Assembly: GCF_028372415.1 (NCBI RefSeq)
Contig: NC_092876.1
Span: forward strand, 224,459,528 to 224,523,527
From: Notamacropus eugenii
Taxonomy: Eukaryota > Chordata > Mammalia > Diprotodontia > Macropodidae
DNA: 64,000 nucleotides
Direction: 5' to 3'
Shown here one piece after another: positions 33,436-45,245 of this stretch. Each line of letters opens with the position of its first letter. Positions within the stretch are counted from its first letter, which is position 1. The position numbers were made by a program, and so were the translations under genes. Below the pieces are notes generated by a model, which was not told the DNA's origin, did no database searches, and saw nothing but the letters and a program-made list of their open reading frames with translations.

Positions 33436-35598
33436 CATTCATGAGTGCATGTAGGTGGATGAATAACGTGTGAAATTGTAGATCAAAAGAAAAGGAAAAA
33501 GTTGGTTTGTATATCTTAATATGGCTAAAAAAGGTGGAGTTATTGACTGAAATTGAACATTTTTTGCATCTTAGGCAGTCATAATTCCATTCTTTTTAAT
33601 TTGCAAAACTTTTGAGGGTATATTAAAATGGAGCTGCTTAATTCTCCATCTCTTCTTTGAGCTCTCAATGGGTGGAAACCAGACAGACAGGCCAGTTCCA
33701 TAGCAAGGTAGCAAAAAAGATAATCAGAGCAGTAACAAATAATTGGCCGGGCTGTCCAACTACACAACTCATTCTCACCACTTGGCCCTGCCCAATTTAT
33801 CTTTTCCATGGCCTCTTGAAGCTTTGTGGTCGTTTGCACCAAACTTTTAAAAAGAGGCCCCCTGTATCTAACCTAGTGGCTTGTTATGGAAGGATTGAAT
33901 ATCAAAGTTTAAACATGAATGCTCTTCCACTTGTGAAACCAATATTAAAACAAGAAAGGCCCCCTAGTTTAAAGTATCTGGATTGCTAGTTCCACAGCTG
34001 GATGGCCCCTGCCAATAGTAAGCGCTGAGGAAAAGTATAATTAAAACTTAACTTTCAAATGTATGTCATAGTTTATACCTAGTAAGAAGCTCTCTTCACC
34101 ATGTGAACTTTCTGGTGGCTGTGCTGAACAAAATAGGTGCTGGTTCCTTTTATGTTAAACCCTTAAGAGAGTTTTAACATGGTTCTTTGCAGCTTAATTT
34201 ATCATAAGTTCTAGCACCATTTATCACTAAATGCAAAATGATGAAGAAACGACTCTATTAAAATGGAATGACTAGTGAATTAAAAAGCTGTTAAATGAGT
34301 TGAAGTGCACACTACTGTTAACAATATGAGGAAGTGTGTTTGGCTGGAATAAATTACTTTCACAGCCATAATTTGAAGCATCTACCTTTGGAGAAATATG
34401 TTCAAAATTTCACATCTTGATTCCCTGACTAAATTCACATGCACTGCTAATGTATTTTTAAATTAGCTTCACAGTGAAGGTGAGAAAATGCCTGGCCTGA
34501 AATGCTTAGGTATCAAAACAAAATTCCTCTCCTTTAAAACAAGAGGAACAGCAGGTTTTAAAATATGCATGAAAAACATAATAACAGATTCCAATTAAGA
34601 TATATTTCACTTGCCCACCCTTAATCTTTTTGGAAATGCCTTTGCAATATTTCCATGTAATCCAGCACACTAATTTGTCAACAACTATTCTCCCAGGACA
34701 GTATTTTGCTAGAGTTTACCTACTGTACTGACTTCAAAACAAATAGCTATAAGGAACCATCCAATCATCTAACGATTCATTTCCATTTTAGTGATTATAA
34801 CAGTCTGAATAGTTAAAAGGAAGATGTATCAGTAACATATATCAGTATCAGCTGGGCAGCATTAAAAACAACAAAAAATCTTAATGTTTGAAATTTTTAT
34901 ACCTTTCAATGTACAGCATCTTGATCTCTGACTTTTCCAAAAATAGCATACCTGAAAACCTGTGAGGAGGAGAGACGCTTAGAACTAAATTTCCCCAAAG
35001 TAGGCAATCTCACAGTATTTAGAAGATAGTATGGATGGTCTTAATCCATACCCTCCTGAGAGCAGTTTGTAATGTCTTTAATTATCACCCTAGCATTGTG
35101 ATTAGAAACAAAGACTTTTCAATAATAGTGTCCTATTGCATGTTTAGAGATAATCCAATGTGAAATATTTAATAAGGAGGGTTGGTGCATAAACTTAATT
35201 AGTCCAGTTAAAAACATCCAGCAGATTGCAATTTGATGTCCAGAGAGAAGGCTATGGCAAAAATATTTGGACTAACGAGGAAATACCTTGATCCAATGCA
35301 GTCATCTAGTTCTTGGAGAATGTGTTATTCCACTTTTATGTACAGTCTCTAGTTCATACTTATAATGAAGTAGATTTCAGACACCTCCCATGAAACAATA
35401 GTAAGACACAAAAATGTCGCATTCTATAAATGCAGGGCAGGGGTAGTGTAGTTGGGTCTATGGCTTGTTTTGGGGTGTTTTAAAATTTTGTTTTGTTTGT
35501 TTTTCAGAGAAGGAACTGCTTAACTAATTGAAGAAGAAAATCTATACTTGAAATGCTTTTCTTAAATATTCTACATAGTACATAGCAGAACACCATGC
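33436..35598. other. Repeat-poor stretch, candidate conserved noncoding DNA
   Basis: About 2.1 kb without any repeat family I know, flanked by repeat-dense DNA. It has mixed composition with motifs such as 'taatccagcacactaatttg', 'cagtttggtt'-like and ATTA boxes, and few microsatellites. A 110-codon plus frame (33,657-33,989) and an overlapping minus frame match no protein family. Conservation is only a guess here. Confidence 0.3.
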
Positions 35599-36215
35599 CC
35601 TTGACTCTTCCTTTCTAATTCTGGCTGTTACTACACCAATTCAGACTCTTTACTTTATTCCTGAATCCCAGTTTTCCTTCTTTTATTCTCTCCCTGCTCC
35701 ATTTTTAGCTCCACACAACTCTCAGAAAATTTGTTTTTAAACCCTGTTCTGATCATCACTCTTAGATCAAAAACTTTGAGTGACTCCCCATTGCCTACAG
35801 GATAAAATGTAAATTGTTCATTGACCTAACATTGCAAATCTAACAAGATCTGGTACTAGCCCATCTTCCCATGTGTCTCCAACTCTCCTTTGTACATGAA
35901 CACTTCATTACAGTCTACCATGGTTATCTTACAATCTTCTGAACAAGCCTTCTATTTTTCTGCTTCATGGTCTTTATTCCTGTCTTTGTCTCTTCCAGAA
36001 TTGCTTTGTTCTAACATCTTTACTTCTTCATATCCAGAGGCAGTTCAAATCCCAGTTTAGCAACAATTTTCCCTGACCACCTAACTATCTCAACTGAAAT
36101 TCTTACACTGAAATTCTGTAGTACTAACACTATTATCTGTAATGTTTGTCAGACTTCTCATTTACTGCCTTATAATAAAGTTACATCTTCCTAGGTAAGT
36201 TATAAGTTACTTAAG
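35599..36215 (+). mobile_element. L2 3' UTR and ORF2 end, long copy
   Basis: 'gagtgactccccattgcc' then 'tacaggataaaatgtaaatt', 'aacaagatctggtactagcc', 'tgtctcttccagaattgc', 'cagaggcagttcaaatccc' and 'gtaagttataagttac' reproduce the long L2 3' order. Diverged, with no open frame. Confidence 0.8.
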
Positions 36216-36275
36216 AGCAGGGGCCACAGAAATTATGTTCAACATAGACTTTGAACAAAAAATGCTTTAGTTCAA

Positions 36276-36352
36276 GTCTCTGTCTCTGTCTCTCTGATTC
36301 TGTCTCTCTCTTCCTCCCTCCCTCCCCACCCCCTTCTGGCTCTCTCTCTATC
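36276..36352. repeat. Pyrimidine-rich (TCTG/TCTC/TCCC) tract
   Basis: A nearly pure pyrimidine run of CTCTGT and CCTCCC units. It makes the 61-codon frame at 36,251 low-complexity. Confidence 0.85.
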
Positions 36353-36506
36353 CTTGATCCATTAAAGAAGGATTATATATTCCCTCATCATCCCTATTCC
36401 ATCTCTCGACACCTCTTGATAATTTTCCTCCTTTGATATTGGGATGGTTAGGGGTAAAAGGTCTGGATTTGAAGGTAAGGATCAGGGTTAGGTCTTGCCT
36501 TTAATG

Positions 36507-36562
<56 letters not shown>
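36507..36562. repeat. (GATA)14 microsatellite
   Basis: Fourteen perfect GATA units with no interruption, so recent and probably polymorphic. Confidence 0.98.
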
Positions 36563-36563
<1 letters not shown>

Positions 36564-38219
36564 CCTTTGGATCAGTTAATATACTATAGTTAACATAGAT
36601 TTATTGAATTGAAGTAATTGAAGTGGTTTCTATAATTATTGGTAAGGAATACATTTAGACAACCTGAATTTTTGTCTGGGCCCAGGAAATAATAAACACT
36701 CAAGAGGAAATTAATGTTTCTGGGTAGGAATGAAAATGATGTCTAAATTGAAATCCTCCCAATGCGAACTTACTTTTTAGAATTTTCAGGCAAAATATTT
36801 ATAGACCATAAAAAGCCTGTTGTGGTCAGCTTTTAAGCATCTACACGTACACCTGGAAAGTGGAACTACCAATCAATTCTGCAAAGATTGTGAAGTAGTT
36901 ATACAAGAAATTAAGGTGAACATTAACTCTGACTTTGAGAACCCTTGGAGATGCCCAAAACCCACACATGAATCTGACCCTGTTGGGTCCTGAACCCCTT
37001 GGGAAACAGTTAGTTGAGGAGACCCAAGCAGATGTTTAAAATAGATGATGTTAACAAAAAGTGAAAATTATTATATCTTACTAGGTAGATAACAGCTGGT
37101 AATTTGATGTAGAAGTTATTTTCAAATTAGTTGCTAGGCTTGTTAGAAGAAATAACCAAATCAATACCAAATTAGAAAGAAGGGATAAAAAAATAAGAAA
37201 GCAGATCCAACCTAACCTATTTTTAACACGTTCTTGGCAGCAATAAATAAATAAATAAATAAAGGAAATAAATAAAGGAACAAATATCAACATAGACTCT
37301 AACCTACCTTAGGGAAGTTTAACCAAAGTAAATCACTCACTGCACTAAGGAGACAGTAAATCTATGAACTTTCCTATCTAATAAATTCTGATCCCCTTGA
37401 TACTTAGGGAGATGAGACAACCAAGAATATAAACCTGTTTATAAAACATCAGGCAGGGAGATGGTAGAAGACTATGGTTAGAATCAACTCATATGATAGC
37501 AAGAAGCAGTGGGGGAAAAGAAAGGAAACTTACAGAAAGCTTGGCAAAATACCTGTTATCAATCCACTTCATCCCAGGAACATTTAAGGTTGAAACTGGA
37601 AGGAGGAAAAGAGACAAAAATGGAAAAGAAATCTTTTAAGTTTGCTGTATCAAACTATTCTCAATACCAATAAAGTACAGCCACTCCCACTTGATGTCTA
37701 AAATCTCAGACATCAATTTACTACATTAAGAAGTAAAAATAGTATAAAAAGAAAACAAAGGAGAGAAACAACTGGACGTGAATAGGTCTACATAGTATAT
37801 GAGTCAATGTGAGGCAACCCAATTTTAAAGACAAAGATCAAATATCACATAATATTTGGCAAAAAGAAGAGAGCAAAAGCTTTTGGGGGAAAATGTACAT
37901 TGTTAATACCAAAAAAGTGACTGAAAAAATATCAGTAACTATACCTATTTTTCTATGTCTACCAAATCTTAATGAGAATAATTTACACAGGTGTCATCTT
38001 CTTCATCATCTTCTTTAGCAAAACACACCATTGCAGTTATACAATTAAATGAAAGCTGCAAAGAATATAAAATTTCACTGTACACATTATCTCTTAAGTA
38101 GATTTTAAAACAGAAGAGTTGGTTGTACAGGAAAAAATACTTCTGTCACTATTCTCCTACAATTTAAACAAGGTGAGAATCCTTGAAAGGTGAAACAACA
38201 GAGATGTATTTGTTCAATT
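36563..38219. other. Unassigned; perhaps upstream RTE sequence
   Basis: AT-rich. It contains (AATA)n at 37,242-37,275. It precedes the RTE relic in the same orientation and may be its decayed 5' part, but I saw no decisive motif. The minus frame 37,081-37,293 is low-complexity. Confidence 0.3.
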
Positions 38220-38990
38220 ACCCCACCGATGGTTATTACTTGAGGCACAAAATGGAGATGGAGGCTTACCAAAGGCTTTGCTATTGTCCCTGAGGATATC
38301 CATTGAAAAATTAAACAGCAAAGAATGAGGCCACAAAGATAGTAAGTTCCTCTGTGTATTCCTGTTTGCTGATGACTTTTTGCTGATTGGTTAGTACAAA
38401 ACTGTGGTATCTCCTAATTGATATTTATGATCACTCTAAAGAGTTTGGTCTAAATATATAAAGAAGGAAAAAATGTATGAAAATTTGCTAGCATCCAGAT
38501 CGATTTGTGTATGTGATAGACAAACATTTTTGATAGTCATCTGGACCTAGAATTGGATAGAAGGAAGAAAGTAAGTTGGATTGCCTTCAGAAACTACACA
38601 ATGGTTTTAACAAACCCAAACTTCTCCCTGAAACAAATACTATTTTTAATAGCAATATTCTCCCAGAGGTGTTAGATGACTTTGAAGTATGGAATACCAA
38701 AATCTCTGAAAAAAGGAAAACTGTAGATTATTCAAAAGCCAGTGGTAGAAATTAGTTGGTTGTGGAACATTTCCATATAAATTAGTAAAGGAGATTCAAC
38801 ATAAAGCATATTATCAATAGAACATGTACCTAGAAAAGTTGGTGAGCCAATCAAGTAGCAAGAATGAAAGATAACACAAAGCTTGTGCACTACATTACTA
38901 TCCATCCTATTTCAGGAGACCTATAGAAAAATCCCTAGAATGTTAGGCAGACCCTGTCTCAATGCAGGTTTAGTAAAGTTCTAGATACCA
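38220..38990 (+). mobile_element. RTE/BovB-like LINE reverse-transcriptase relic
   Basis: At 38,362-38,391 the sense strand reads LFADDFLLIG, the RT catalytic FADD box. At 38,654-38,701 it reads 'NILPEVLDDFEVWNTK', against the RTE block LPVLxYGCETWxxTK. Between them 'EFGLNI' then a Lys-rich stretch fits the GLxIN..KTK block, and near 38,830 a 'CAxAxM'-type 'ARM' patch fits WAGHVARM. There are several frameshifts. RTE enzymes recognise tails like those of the MAR1-like SINEs nearby, so relatives of this element are the likely SINE movers. Confidence 0.55.
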
Positions 38991-39738
38991 GTAATTCAGT
39001 ATAAGGAAACATGGAGAACACAACATAACAGTAAAACAAGTCAGCATCATTGAAGGGATATACTTACAATAAAGAAGTAAAGTCAGAAAGAATGGAAACA
39101 AATAAGGTCAGCTGGAGCACCAAGAAGAATTAGGAACCCAAAACAGTGAAGTCTGGTAGATTATTTATAATGTTCTTTTCTGAGTGAAAGCAGAGCTAGG
39201 CAATGAAGGAAGGGAAAAAGGAGTCTGGACCTGGGTACTGGTGCGGATTCATGCCACTGGTTGTGATACTGGCCACTGGGTGGGGAAAGAGAAAGACCTC
39301 TGTGAACTGGCACATAGCTGATGTTCAAACTTCCCACTAATAAGAAAGGAAATTCTCAGTGTTACTGTTAGTCTTTCCCTGACAGGATGATTCAGGGATT
39401 TTAGGTTTCTCCAAGCTTTCTTCATTCAACAGAGGGGCAGTCTTTACAAATCCCCTGTAGAATATTTAGAGAGGAAGACAGAAAAATGTTGCAGAAGCAA
39501 AGCATGGATGAGCTCAACTCTACCATTTTACAGGGCACATCTGCTTCAATGATATCATAGATCATCCCAGTTTTATAGTAACCTTGCTGTTCTATGAGAG
39601 TTCTATTCGGATGTTTCATAGTGGCATAGGGGTGACCTTGGAGTCTTGAAGGTGATTTTGAAAAAGAAGAGGTTACCCTTGAGTTGTATGCTGGCAAAGT
39701 ACATGTTCTTCATGGTCTTATTGATGGGGTTCAGACTC
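38991..39738. other. Unassigned, with overlapping minus-strand frames
   Basis: Minus frames at 39,422-39,697 (91 codons) and 39,603-39,809 (68 codons) overlap in different phases. This could be a frameshifted coding relic, but I do not recognise the protein. No poly(A) or duplication identifies a processed pseudogene. Confidence 0.25.
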
Positions 39739-40251
39739 TGGGAACTTCCTTGAGCTCCCCTTGAATCTCCCCACTTAACCAGACTTTTCATACTCAAATC
39801 TGTGACCATTGTCTGTTACCTCTGGATTGCCCCACCTCCTTCCCACCTATGTTCTCCATTGTCTGATGCCTCCTGATTGGCTCCACCTGTTTCCAGCCTT
39901 TGAGCCTCCTTGGATTTCCTCCTAGGACTTCTCCTCAAGACCCTCCCTAGACTTCTCCCATCACCCTGAACTGCCAGATCCCTCCTATAGTCTTTTCTGT
40001 ATTTAGTTCCATCTCCCCTCCATGAAGGCGCTCAGATTCAATCCAGCTCAGACTCTGTCTGACTGAAATTCTATCTGGCCTGCTTGTGAATACAAGCGTT
40101 ACAAATGCTTAGGCTCCTTAAGAGCCAGCCCAAGATGGCGAATCTTTAATAAACTGTTTTCTTTGGCTTTAAGAAGGTTTGAGTCGAATTCATTCGAGCA
40201 TGACCCAGACTGTCGGTATTTTGGGGTCCCCAGCACCCCTCAACCTCGTCA
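39739..40251 (+). mobile_element. Endogenous-retrovirus LTR, probably solitary
   Basis: The right end is typical of class I (gammaretrovirus-like) LTRs. It has a polyadenylation signal 'tctttaataaactgtttt' near 40,150, then U5 with 'gaattcattcgagcatgac', 'ggggtccccagcacccc' and a terminal 'cctcgtca'. U3 holds a 50-base direct duplication (39,806-39,855 and 39,856-39,898), as enhancers in such LTRs often do. No primer-binding site, gag, pol or env text follows, so it is likely a solo LTR. The start is uncertain. Confidence 0.7.
39806..39898 (+). repeat. Tandem duplication in LTR U3
   Basis: Two diverged copies start with ccattgtctg and share 'cct..gattg' and 'ccacct' blocks. The period is 50 bases. 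Position upstream of the polyadenylation region fits a duplicated enhancer. Confidence 0.75.
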
Positions 40252-41944
40252 CTACCAAGCTGGAATGGCTCTGAGTATGAATCAGCTAGAATAGTTTGAC
40301 AACCAGACCTCCAAAGTTCAGGGGTTCATCACTAGGTTACCCACAGGGAGATGATCACAGCAACTCCAGAAAATCACCAGGGTTCTGACAAGTATTAGTA
40401 GAGAGTTTTCCCTACCAAAGAAATCAGCGATTCCTGAACTATTAAACGCAACCCTTATACAAGTTTGTATTATTTCAGCATTTTAGGAGCAAGTGAATTC
40501 CCTGATTTGTTAGGGATTTTGTTTCTATATTTTTAATGACAAGGTACAGGTGTGTATTGCTAAGCAGCATGGGTAAAAACATTAGCTTGAATCAGGACCA
40601 ACAGAAAAAGTCTAGAAAGCTCATTGTTGTGGGAAAATGGTTGACAACCACAGAAAAGTCTTTGTTTGCAATGTGGAGTGTAGCCACACTTGCACTTGCA
40701 CTTGCACACTTGCACACTTGCAGCCACACCTTCCATGTTATTAATTCTCCCAGTCAGTCACTTGCTCTTCAAGAGAATACATACACATATAGATATATGT
40801 GTGAATCTGTTTTGAAATTATAATTTGTTTGAAATTACTTTCTTACAGCATAATTTTTTTGAATTTTTATACATTTTGAACCCCCCAAAGTTTTTCTTAT
40901 TTCTCATTCTACTGGATGCAAATGATATCTCCTTTAAATGCTAATATTTTCATGGTTTACTGTAGCAGTATTAAGCCAATTCATTTCTTTCTTTCTGACC
41001 TGCTTTAATGAAGTCCATCTTCACTTTTGGCCTTCCTTTTGCTAAGTGATTGCCAGAAGGGGGAAAAAAAGATATAAAGGATCAACAGAGAAATGATTTA
41101 TGTTTATTATCTTCATTTCTTGGTACTGTGTTGTCTATTAAGACTTCTTCAGTGACTGCTTTCTTAACCAATCAGAAAGCACCGTGCTTGATGATGTGAA
41201 CCTAATGTTTCATAATGCAGATTAACACCAGAGAATGCTTACAATTAAGTTTCTGTTACTCAAGCTGGTATTGGCGTATTGGACAACTGACCTAAAAGTG
41301 CAAACATCTAAATGGTTACAAGTAGGCTTTAAAATTAATTTCCCATTAAGATGGATGGGGGGAGTTTAAACTTTACACTTTAGCTAATGATATTGTTTTA
41401 TTTTATCTAGCTGCAGACTCAACAAAAGAACAATTTGTTGGTCTGCATAGTATTGACACCATCAGGGTAGGCTGGAAATTTAATTTTAGCTTCTTAATAT
41501 TATGGAGAATGGTGCAAGATCTGCACAATAACTTAATTGCTGAAATCTACAGATTCCATATTCATGGACTTCTCTCTCCCAGCCCATAGATCCATACACA
41601 AGTGTAAAAAACCACTTTGCCCTGGAGCGAGTATTATGACATCCACAAGACACCAAAAAAATTTAGCTCTTGTCTTTTTAAAATGCTGTTAAAGAAGCAT
41701 CTACTGTTTGAAGGGCTATGACATGGGAGAAGAATTAAGACTTGCTATTTCTTCCTAGAAGGCAGAAATCAGAGCTATGAGTAGAAGTTGCAAAGGGACA
41801 AATTTGGGCTTGAAAGAAGTGCAAGATTCTGACTATTACAGTTATTCGAAAATGCTAGGGGCTACTTCTTGAGCCACCAGAAGTGGTCTTCAAAGTGGGC
41901 CTGGATGACCATTTGTCTCTTAGTTTGTAGAAGTGTTTATTGTT
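40252..41944. other. Mostly unique; short TTGCAC minisatellite
   Basis: At 40,684-40,722 the unit TTGCAC, then CTTGCACA, is repeated about six times. From about 41,100 to 41,900 the sequence is repeat-poor with homeodomain-like motifs ('aaaattaatttcccattaag'). The 95-codon frame at 40,536-40,823 runs through the minisatellite and is not a convincing gene. Confidence 0.35.
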
Positions 41945-42283
41945 CCAGGTATCTAAACCCTATACAAATATGGTCAATAAGTAGTTATCCAGTGTCTGCT
42001 TGAAGGCCCTGAATGAAGAGGAACCTTCACAAGCAGTCCACCATTCCCTTGGATGGCAAAAATGGTTAAGATTTCTTTATGTCCAGCCACAATGTAACTC
42101 TTACCAACTTCTACCCATTGCCACAGATTCTGACTTCTGGGACCAAACAAAAATATTCTAATTTCCCTTCCACATGCCTGATATCCAAATACTACAATAT
42201 AGCTATTATTTCCTGCCCTACTCTACCCTGTCCCTGTGTCTTTACAATGCTAAATATCCCCATTTCCTTCAACCAGTTTTCAG

Positions 42284-42690
42284 GTTGTTGTTGTTGCTGT
42301 GTTTGTCCTTCATTTTGGAAGAGGCCATGGCATCAAGATGATGACATGACTTGCAGTTGACTTTGATTTGAGTGAGGGAGGACTGTGCAAGGTCACAAAC
42401 CTCACTTTCTCCTGAGCCACCTGGGTCCAGTGGCCTGGTACTCATCAGGACAACTGGAGATAGCCCAGGATGCCATGGAAGACCCTGGCCCTTTCCAGCT
42501 AAGGTCTTATCACATTCTCACTTTGAGCAAGTTATACCCATTCCATGAATAGGCTTCTTTAAGTAGTTGCTCACAGGATGACCCCTTTAATAAAAATAAA
42601 ATCAAACTGGGAGGAGAAGACCCTCAGAGTCCCTGGGGAAAAGAGAAACAATTACTATTTAGTATTTAAATCCACTCTGTGCTAGGTGAA
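42284..42690 (-). mobile_element. RTE-derived SINE-like insert in L3
   Basis: It starts 'gttgttgttgctgtgtttg', then 'gaagaggccatggcatcaag', 'gtgagggaggactgtgcaag' and 'gagccacctgggtccagtgg'. I recall this text as a common marsupial repeat of RTE-tail type. The exact name and right edge are uncertain. L3 text resumes near 42,690. Confidence 0.5.
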
Positions 42691-42856
42691 TTGATACCCT
42701 TTAATGTACCGGATATCGTCCTCTGAATTCTTTCCAGTTATCAATATTCTTTCTAAATGGTGATGTCCAGAACTAAAAAAAACACTGAAGATATGGACTG
42801 ATCAAGGCAGAATACTGAAGCACAATCACCTCTTTATTTTTAGAAATAATGCCTTT

Positions 42857-43649
42857 CCATCACACCTGTCAGACTGGTTAACATGACAAAACAGGAAAAT
42901 TGTAAATGCTGGAGAAGATGTGGGAAAGTTGGAGCACTAATTCATTGTTAGTTGTGAGCTGATCCAATCTTTCTGGAGAGCAATTCAAAACTATGTCCTA
43001 AAGGCTACAAAAATGTGCATACCCTTTGACCCAGCAATACCACTTCTAGAGCTGCCAAAGAAATCATAAAAGTGGGGGAACAACTCATGTACAAAAATAG
43101 TGATGGCATTTCTTTTGGTGGTGGCCAAGAACTGGAAATTAAGGGAATGTCTATCAATGAAAGAATGGTTGAACAAGTTGTGATATATGAATGTAATGAA
43201 ATACTATTGTGCTATAAGAAACGATGAGCAGGCAGACTTCAGAAAAACCTGGACTTAGATGAACTGATGCCGACACAGAAACAGCCACATTGTGCTGTGA
43301 CTGATTTTGATAGACTTAGCTCTTCTCAACAATGTAAGGACGTAAAACAACTCCAAAGGCTCAAGATGGAAAATCTCATCTACATCTAAAGAAATATGGA
43401 GTCTGCGCATTAACGCACACTGTTTGCTCTCTTTTTTGTTTTATTTTGTTTTTTTCTTTCTCATTGTTCCTCCCATACATTCTAATTCTTCTATACAACA
43501 TGAACAATGTGAAAATATATTTAATAAGAATGTATATATAGAGCTTATATCAGATTGCATGGTGTCTTGGAGAGGAGAAAAAGGAAGTAGAGAAAATTTT
43601 AAACTTATGGAAGTGAATGTTGCAAATTAAAAATAAATTAATTTAAAAA
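42857..43649 (+). mobile_element. 5'-truncated L1 with target-site duplication
   Basis: ORF2 C-terminus ('aactggaaattaagggaatg', 'acccagcaataccacttc', 'gaaatactattgtgctataa') is followed by the 3' UTR and an A-rich tail. Flanks agaaataatgccttt (42,842-42,856) and agaaatgatgtcttt (43,650-43,664) match at 13 of 15 bases. The insertion lies inside the L3 copy and reconstructs it when removed. Confidence 0.9.
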
Positions 43650-44250
43650 AGAAATGATGTCTTTTTTCTTGCAGGCAAAGAATAATAATTATTACAATTG
43701 TTCATTATCATGATTAATAACTAAAGATTATCTTAATTTTGATTGCCATATCATACTATTGGCTTATATTCAGTCCACAACCCACTAAAACTTCCAAACC
43801 TTTTTCAAGCTAGTTGAAGTCTATCCATGCATCCCTAATTTGTACTTGTGAAGTTGGTATTTTTGCCTTAAGTTTTAGAACTTGAATTTAACCATATTAA
43901 AATGTATCTAATCATATTCATCTCATTGTTCTAGCCTGTGAAGGCATTTTTATATTTTGATTCTATTATACAATGCAGTATCTCTCCCTCCCAGCTTGGA
44001 GTCATCTGCTAACTTCTAAGCATGTTGTTTGTACCTTTAAGTCATTGGTTAAAATGTAAAACAGTATAGGGCAAAGCAGAGATCCCTGGGACATTCTCCT
44101 GGCAACTTTTTTACAAGATGTTATGGAACCATAACGATTTTTCTTTGAGTTCATCTATTCAACTGGTTCCAAAATACATTTAATTGTATTACCAACTAGC
44201 AACACTTCCACTTTTTCTCAGAAGAATACCATGAGATACTTTATCAATTG

Positions 44251-45079
44251 AGGCATAAATAAACAGTGTGTGAATTGGAATAGTATTGGTAGGAAGAGTC
44301 AGATATAAGAGTTATTTTGAAGAAAAACATAGCCGAAAGGAGTACTGTAAGTAAGAGAATGAAACAGGAGGATTCACCTAAGCTGCTAGATCTGATTATA
44401 TTTGAAAAATACTTTTTCCAATGATAAATTGGAATTGAGTTCAATGATAAAATAGGAAGAAGTTAGGAAAAGAACTACTAGGTTTGGGAGAAAGGTAAAG
44501 ATTTTGGTTGTGAATAAGTTAAAAGAGATTAAGGCATCCACATAGAAAGGTCTATTAGTTATTTAGAGATGTAATATCGAAATTGGATTGAAAGGAGGGG
44601 TTTAAAGGTGAAAATATAGAGCCCTGTGAATTGAGGTAATACTTAATACTTAAAGGCATGACAATGGTTTCTTGCTAAAAGAGAGTTCATGGGGGGAAAA
44701 GCGTGGAGGGTTACATTTGAAGGATTTGGAAATGTCTGAAATTATCGAAGTGTAGAAGAAGAGGCACTAAAGGAAAAATAGTAGGAGATTCAATGTATTT
44801 CAGAGCCAAAAAAACAAAACAAAACAAAACAAAAACTTAAGGAACAATGTTCCATAGAGCAGCAGTGGGGAAAGGACAGAAAGGCAAGAAGAAATACATA
44901 GCAGGGAAATGTAACCAATAGATGAAGAGATGTTTAAGCTAAACAAGAATGAGGGTTTGTACTAGTAGCAATAGGTGAGTAAAACAAAAAAAGCATGAAT
45001 TCAAAAGCAGTTAACAGGACATTTTAGGCCAGAGAAAACCTGAGGAAAAATATCAAATATAGGACATTTAAAAAATTAT
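44251..45079 (-). mobile_element. Possible degraded antisense L2; (AAAAC)n within
   Basis: The block 'ggcatccacatagaaaggtc' then 'tattagttatttagagatg' resembles the antisense L2 phrase about a membrane-distal ORF2 block, but it is very diverged. (AAAAC)n lies at 44,808-44,836, probably an old A-tail. Otherwise unassigned. Confidence 0.3.
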
Positions 45080-45245
45080 GTTTATTTCAGAAGAGGCTAA
45101 GTTATTCAACCTCTATCTCAGTTTACCCATCTCTAAATTGGATACAATAATAGCACCTACTTCCCAGGAGTGTTATAAACATCAAATGAGAAAGCACTTT
45201 GTTGAAGCTTAATAATGCTGAATGAATGCCAGTAATTATTGTTTT
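45080..45245 (+). mobile_element. MIR-class SINE 3' half
   Basis: 'ctcagtttacccatctc', 'aatagcacctacttcccagg', 'catcaaatgagaaagcac', 'gccagtaattattg'. Confidence 0.75.

Larger units (their letters stand above)
41945..44250 (-). mobile_element. Antisense L3/CR1 LINE copy, interrupted
   Basis: Antisense CR1-clade order: 3' UTR ('gtgtctgcttgaaggccctg', 'tctacccattgccacag', 'ttccttcaaccag'), then ORF2 C-terminus. At 43,989-44,012 the complement reads LADDSKLG, the FADDTKLG catalytic RT box. The block 'cagtatagggcaaagcagag' follows. L3 blocks are about 41,945-42,283, 42,690-42,856 and 43,650-44,250. A SINE-like insert and an L1 split them. Confidence 0.85.

Noticed and set aside
33657..33989. 110-codon plus-strand frame as a gene
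   Set aside because: No family match, overlaps an 87-codon minus frame, and no splice or promoter context.
39818..40247. acctc as the LTR target-site duplication
   Set aside because: The left copy falls inside the U3 tandem repeat, so the match is likely chance.
40677..40722. CRISPR-like array
   Set aside because: Contiguous short tandem units with no spacers, in a vertebrate genome.
42079..42360. 93-codon plus-strand frame
   Set aside because: It lies over the antisense L3 3' UTR and the SINE-like insert.
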